Shown here one piece after another: positions 58,501-64,000 of a stretch of DNA of 64,000 nucleotides. The notes beneath the pieces are model-generated. The model ran no database searches. It saw only the letters and a program-made list of their open reading frames with translations, and was not told the origin of the DNA. The stretch comes from Tolypeutes matacus. Lineage: Eukaryota > Chordata > Mammalia > Cingulata > Chlamyphoridae. Made by a program: the position numbers and the translations under genes. The stretch lies in assembly GCA_026826555.1 (NCBI GenBank), contig JAKSZT010054568.1, positions 11,705,641 through 11,769,640 on the forward strand. Direction: 5' to 3'. How positions within the stretch are numbered: position 1 is the first letter of the stretch; each line of letters begins with the position of its first letter.

Positions 58501-59362
58501 CTCTCCATCTCACTTTGCTCTGATTCCATCTTCATGAACTCTTGTTAGGATGATTTGTTTGTCTCTCTAGGTATCTTGAGTCTCAAAAACTCTCTCTTTA
58601 CATGGAACTCTATTGGGACTCTTTCGATTTCTTCTTATTCAAATCAGCATTGACCTATAACCAAGATGTTTGTGTGATCTGAGAAAACCTCTTCTTTGGC
58701 TGTCCCTGCCTGAGGACCATAGCAGGAGCATATGATGTTTCCCAAATAAACTAAACCCTTCCTAAAAGGACAAGTGGTGATAAATCTGCCTCCTTCTTTC
58801 CTCTGCAGACATCATCACCCTTTAACACTCAACATGCCAAATTGCTGTCATTTTTACATTCCAAGTCCATCACTCTTCAAGACTTCTGTCACAAGATAGT
58901 GATGGTCTTCGTTCTAAAATCCTTGCCCCTGGGGTGATTAGTATTGCTTTACAGGAGAAGAAAGAGAGCCAGAAATTTTTATTTGTACAGAATAACTAGA
59001 CATTTTTTAAACAAATAGTATAACAAAATGTTCACAAGATAATAATTATGAACCAATAATTCATTGAAAGTAAGTACAATACTTAAAAAGTCTCTGCACA
59101 AAATAAGAATTTTCAGATCCCATTTGGTTAATAAAATTCTAGATGTAAAAAATACTTTCAATTTAAGAATGTCAATAAAATACTCAAAAGTGAGCAAAGA
59201 CATTAAATAAATCACTTAATATCAAATGAAAACAGAAATTTCTTTATGTAACACTGCAGGAAAATGTTTACATTAGAAACAAAATGGAGAAAAATCTAAA
59301 TTAATTCAAAATTCAGGGACTGATGTTTATAAATTTCTGTTTAAGTGAAACTTAACTTTGTA
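58501..59362. other. Unclassified AT-rich sequence
   Basis: No gene or named repeat recognised. Confidence 0.4.
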
Positions 59363-59379
59363 AAGACCAGGAGTCTTTT

Positions 59380-59562
59380 TTTTTTTTTTTTAAGATTTTT
59401 ATTTATTTATTCATTTATCCCCCTCTTGCTGCTTGTGCTCGCTGGGTCAGCTAACCACGCCGTGCGGGCGGGCTTGCCTTCTCCAGGAGGCCCGGGGAAC
59501 CGAACCCGGGGCCTCCCATATGGTAAACAGGAGCCCTACTGATTGAGCCACAGCCGCTTCCC
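59380..59562 (-). mobile_element. DAS-type SINE, antisense, with 17-bp target duplication
   Basis: Same SINE type as at 3.6 kb in opposite orientation: poly(T), 'taagatttttatttatttat', the 'gctgggtcagctaaccacgc' body and the 'gattgagccacagccgcttc' head. Flanks carry a perfect 17-base direct repeat (AAGACCAGGAGTCTTTT) at 59,363-59,379 and 59,563-59,579. This is a clean, probably young insertion. Confidence 0.92.
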
Positions 59563-59610
59563 AAGACCAGGAGTCTTTTGACCATCAACTTTTCTTTATC
59601 AAAATAAAAA

Positions 59611-59828
59611 TCGGGGGAGTGAATTGACTCAAGTGGTTGAGCACTTGCCTCCCACATGGGAGGTCCCAGGTTTGGTTCTCAGTGCCTCCTAAAACAAAAC
59701 AAAACAAACAAGCAAGCAAAACAAATGAAAAAAACCAACTCAGAGGAGCTGATGTGGCTCAGTGGTTGAATGCCGGCTTCCCCACATACAAGGTGCCAGT
59801 TTCAATCCCTGGTTCCTGGTACCTCAAA
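59611..59828 (+). mobile_element. Dimeric DAS-type SINE
   Basis: The first monomer ('gggggagtgaattgactcaa', 'cctcccacatgggaggtccc') ends in a CAAAA-rich linker. The second monomer ('gaggagctgatgtggctcag', B box 'gtttcaatccc') ends 'ggtacctcaaat' before an AAAAT tail. The order matches the minus-strand dimer at 32.65-32.91 kb. Confidence 0.85.
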
Positions 59829-59897
59829 TATAAATAAATAAATAAAATAAAATAAAATAAAATAAAATAAAATAAAATAAAATAAAAATAAAATTTT
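59829..59897. repeat. (AAAAT)n microsatellite
   Basis: About a dozen AAAAT/AAATA units follow the dimeric SINE and are the expanded remains of its tail. Confidence 0.92.
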
Positions 59898-62594
59898 CCC
59901 TAAACAGCAACAGTATTCTTTTCTACCTCAGCAAAGATACGTTGCTATGCATTTGTTGAATTTTTTTAACAATATGATTAACTTCTTAAATTTAAATAAC
60001 AGTGTCACCCTTCAGATGCAGATTCCATTGCATTTTCTTATAATCATGTTCTTTTATATTTTTTCCCCAATGAACCTAGCACCTATGATAGGGAACATCC
60101 TGGAACACACTTTGATAGTAATTGGCCTTAGAGATGCTTTATTCATGAATTAATCAGGCAAGTAGTCATTGAAAGCTCATTATATTCCAAGCAGTGTCTA
60201 GACAAAGCAAGGCAGACATTCCAGAAAAAAAAAAATCTAGCACTTTTCTAAATCACTATGAACCTTCATTTAACCTTTCAAGATTTGCATAGATATCTTT
60301 TTCTTCTATAAGAGTAAATAAAACTCTTTGCCATGTGCATCATTCTATGGATTCCCTTAAGAGGAATCTGGAAAACCTTATGTTGACATATAATACACTG
60401 ATTAATCTTTTCCATTTTTCTACTTATAGCAATGTCAAGTACAGTCAAGTATTATTATTTGCAGTCACTGCAAACACTGAATTAGTTCATATTAAAGCAT
60501 TGCTCCTAGGGGAGATGGGAGGTTAAGTTCTATTGAACATCTAGTCAACAACTTTTTTCAACACCTGACCTTGTCCATATATCTTTCTGTTTATAGACAC
60601 CTTATTAAATATATATTGGTGATTCATTGCCATTGAACTCAGTCAACAGCACTATAACTCAGATCTGAATGAAGTTGATCTGACACATGTATTTTCTCTG
60701 AAAGGCACATCACAGCCTTCTTGCCCTGAGGCACACTAGAAAGCAGTAGACAGCACTTTTGCACTAAACTTGGGGACCATTTGAAATACAGAAAACCCCA
60801 ACAAAAAGCACAATAGGTGAAAAATGTGGCAATATTTATATATACCTTGAAAAGGTCCTTGTTTGTAGGATGCAAGTTGAAAGAAGAAGTCAGTGTTCCC
60901 TTGTTTGACGTCAGGACCACAGCTGAGAATACTGGACTTGGCTTTACAAATAAATATTAGCAAGAAAATGAGTTTGCAAATATGGAATCTGTGACTGATG
61001 AGGACTGACTATATTTTGTTTTTCCCCTCAGTTCTTCCAAAATATCTTCTGTAGTTGTGGCTATCCAGTTCACTTTTTCTATGACAGTTGCCACAGCTTC
61101 CTGTTCTCTTTGACTATTGTCCTTTGCTCATTTCCTCCTTCCAAGATTCCTGGTCATAGGGCCTTCCCCGGCTCCCATTCTGTGGCTTCTTATTCACCTC
61201 TGTGACTAAGCTCAACACTTCCTTAAACACTGGGTTTTCAATAAAATAAATGCCCTTTGCATGTTCCTTTGCTTTGAACTTCCAATCTTCTTGGCAAGAC
61301 TATGTTCTGCCTGAGTACCATTTAGAACTCAAAAAGACAGTGTTTTTGTTCCAATTCCCATTTTAAAGATGTTATTAAAGTATGTTGATAAAGGAATTCA
61401 TACTTCAGCAAAGGACACTTCTAATATATTTTCAAAGCTGCTCACTAAATTTTTGGGGTTCTTCAAGGTCATAGTGAAAATAAATTTTTGCAGGATGCCA
61501 ATTTATAATATACTTAAAGCCAAGGTCCAAGGTCGATTTTTGGCTATTGGATTTTAAATTAAAATTTATATGAGTGCATGCAATTTGAAAATTAAAAAAA
61601 CTAAGTGATATCAGGATGATTAAGTATTCATTGATGTGTTCATTACTTTTGTCATAAACTAAATTAATTAAGAATTCAAATATTTATTAGTCCTGCAAAT
61701 CAGATGCCATCAAGCAAACTGTTATGAACCATAAGTTATTTTTAACTCAAAGACAAATAAGTTCATCTCAGTAAATTTTAAATTCCAAATATTTTCCAGG
61801 AATGACCAGAAGGAAAAAAAAAACAGTAAGAAATCCATTGCTCCCAAAGAACTACCTGGTCCTTGTGAGGCAGCAACGGGCGTCCGCCTGAACTTCTGCG
61901 GCAGTGGTAGTCTCATTGGATAATATTCCCTCTTCACACTAATCAAGTGAATATGGAGAAGGATGGAAGAATCATCGTTCATTATTTCATTGACTATTGG
62001 CATTTTCATAGTATTTTAAATATCTGGTATCAGTTTTATAAAAACAATGCCAACATTTATTCTGAAAGATAATCAGATATGCCATTATTAGATATTAACC
62101 CCTTTCAAAACACTCTCTCTGCAGCATTCCCAGTTCTGAGCTAGGCTTTGGAAAACCATTCCCAGAGGTCTGCTCAGGACTGATTCCTATTCCATCATTG
62201 GTTATAACTGCACTTGCTGCTGCAAGTATTTAAATTCTGCTGCTGGAAACATTACGGCTGTTTTGAAAGGTGTACTGTCAAGAAAACTGAGTCCTTTGTA
62301 GGGAAGGCATGGGCCCACCATCGTCACGACCTGAAAGGAAATCTTCATCAGAGACCCCACAGCCACTCTGCCGAGTGTCCTCAGTGCCTCCCTGGTGGAT
62401 GGCAACCACCCTGACCCACTCCAGAGAAGCTAGACTTTTAAATACAATTCTTTTCTTCCTACCTGAGATAGATATGATAATGTTATATGCTTGGGAGGGC
62501 TGCCACTCAAGAAAGCACAAGTCTAAGGATATGCTTCCCTCTCAGAAATCAATGAAGTATGGAGAGGGAGAGTGCAATAGCACAGCTCTCAATC
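59898..62594. other. Mostly unclassified sequence
   Basis: A likely antisense L2 fragment is at 60,120-60,225 ('ttccaagcagtgtctagaca'). Patches with more even composition at 61,820-61,930 and 62,180-62,420 have no recognisable coding pattern; the longest frame there is 118 codons. Confidence 0.4.
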
Positions 62595-62760
62595 ACTTGC
62601 ACTTGGTTTCAGGGAGCCTCAATGTCCTCAGCTGTAAAATGAGGCTGACAACAGTTCATCGGTAGGATTTTAGATGTGGCTAAAAGAAAGCATGTATGAA
62701 GTAAGCTGGTACATGGTAAGTACCAAGTAAATGCTTCTTGCATTGAGAGTTTACATAAGG
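62595..62760 (+). mobile_element. MIR SINE fragment
   Basis: 'ctcaatgtcctcagctgtaa', 'aatgaggctgacaacagttc' and 'gtacatggtaagtaccaagt' followed by 'aaatgcttcttgc' are the MIR core and 3' end. Confidence 0.7.
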
Positions 62761-63139
62761 TACTTAATACCTCTGCACTTGATTTTGTAAAGGAGTACAC
62801 TTACCTTTTTTATCAGAGAGGTCTTTGCAGAATATTCATATCCCTTCATCAATAGAATCCTTAGCACAAAACCAGAGTGTTTTTCATTCTTTTCCAATTC
62901 CTTGTTTTCAGGCATCAGGACATGGACATCTTTTTTCTGTCTACCATATACACTAATATTTTCCTAGCTATTTCCTCTAGAGCTGCCAGCCCTAAAGGCT
63001 CATGATCTGCTATAACAGGCAAAAGTTTTAGTGAATATTTTGGCACTGCTTATCGTGACTAACCAAACTTTCAAGACTCTGATCCCAGATATCAGTTTCC
63101 TCCCCACACATGACTTGATAGATAAGCTAAAACATATTA
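62761..63139. other. Unclassified sequence
   Basis: Nothing recognised. Confidence 0.4.
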
Positions 63140-64000
63140 TTTTAACAGAATAATTTTAGATTTGCAAGAAGTTTCAAGATAGTACATGAACGTCTGATCT
63201 GGCATCCCCTTTATCCAGACATCTTAAATAACTATAATACAATATTCAAACCAGGAATCGACATTGGTACAATGTGTGTGTAGTTCTACATCATTTCAGC
63301 AGATGCATAATTTGCATACCCCCCCCACCATCAAGATAGAACTATTCCATCTTCACCACTCTTCCCACTTACCATCTCTAATCCTGGCAATCACTAATCT
63401 CTTTCCATGTCTATAATTTTTTCATTCTGAAAATCTGTATATATTTTATTTCCTTATCTTGCCTTTTTGTTCTGGCTAAAACTCCAAGTACAATGCTGAT
63501 GAGCAGTAGCGATGGTATACATCCTTGCCTTGTTCTCAGTGTTAGGGAGAAGACATTCGATCTTTCACCATTAAATAAGATCTTAGCTGTAGATATATTG
63601 TTTGTACTCTTTCTCAAGATGAGAAAGGACACATCTTTGAGATTTTCATGAGAGTTTTTGTAATGGATGTGTGCTAAATTTTTAAAATATTTTTCTGCAT
63701 CAATTGATAAGATCATGTGGTTTTTTCTTCTTCCTGTTATTATGGTGGATTGCATTTTTTGTTAGTAAATACTGAACCATTATTATACCCCTGCAATAAG
63801 TTAATTTTATATATTGCTGAATTCTACTTGATGATATTTTAAGAATTTTTTCATTTTTTGATGTAACATTTATGTAATCTAAAGCTTCTTTAAAAACAAT
63901 ATATATATATATATATACTGTAAAAAAGTTCTGAGTGATATATCATTCTTAGCAATTTTTCTGTGATCATCTTAAATAATGCTCTTTAATCAATAGAATG
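63140..64000 (-). mobile_element. Old LINE-1, antisense, runs off the window
   Basis: 63,140-63,430 shows antisense L1M 3' UTR blocks ('caatattcaaaccaggaatc', 'atcaagatagaactattcca'). From 63,440 the sequence is antisense ORF2 reverse transcriptase. The minus strand at 63,411-63,755 still reads 'KNHMILSIDAEK' and 'RTRQGC' with intervening loss. The jump from 3' UTR to RT implies a deletion or two copies. A (TA)n run lies at 63,898-63,918. Confidence 0.7.

Overview
This window reads as nuclear DNA of an armadillo-like xenarthran, most likely Dasypus. The main evidence is the SINEs. A tRNA-derived SINE near 3.6 kb and another near 59.4 kb match the Dasypus (DAS) type, and two dimeric DAS-type SINEs lie near 32.7 and 59.7 kb. 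They sit among the usual placental repeats (MIR, L2, MLT1, MER20, old L1M) and long LINE-1 copies. All family names come from remembered sequence signatures; no search was run.

I find no protein-coding gene or exon I would defend. The longest open frames (up to 194 codons) are either transposon relics or chance readings of GC-rich or low-complexity DNA. The window is best described as an AT-rich intergenic or intronic stretch, about half of it recognisable transposon sequence.

Layout. 0-7.5 kb: a MaLR-like LTR, a 5'-inverted (twin-primed) L1, a second L1 fragment, a young DAS SINE, a decayed class I endogenous retrovirus pol on the minus strand, a DNA-transposon fragment and two more LTRs. 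7.5-17 kb: mostly unclassified AT-rich DNA with a few MIR, L2, L1 and MLT1 copies. 17-22.6 kb: an old minus-strand L1M backbone split by several LTR insertions. 22.6-31 kb: an L2 fragment carrying a GATA microsatellite with a 10-N assembly gap, MIRs, an MLT1, a minus-strand LTR with readable promoter boxes and a candidate conserved noncoding block. 31-35 kb: MER20, then a second old L1M copy broken up by LTRs and a dimeric SINE. 35-46.6 kb: three consecutive minus-strand L1 bodies. The last has an unusually long, two-module 3' UTR that hosts an LTR with an intact 5-bp target duplication. 46.6-53 kb: a strong CTCF motif right at the L1 5' junction, quiet DNA, and a GC-rich island. 53.7-56.9 kb: a second copy of the two-module L1 3' UTR, ending in a near-perfect 48-base inverted repeat. 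57-64 kb: MIR and L2 fragments, two DAS-type SINE insertions and another old L1.

I see no clear novel system. The observations most worth checking are the duplicated-module L1 3' UTR, the fold-back palindrome at an L1 junction, the CTCF site abutting an L1 end, and the GC-rich island.
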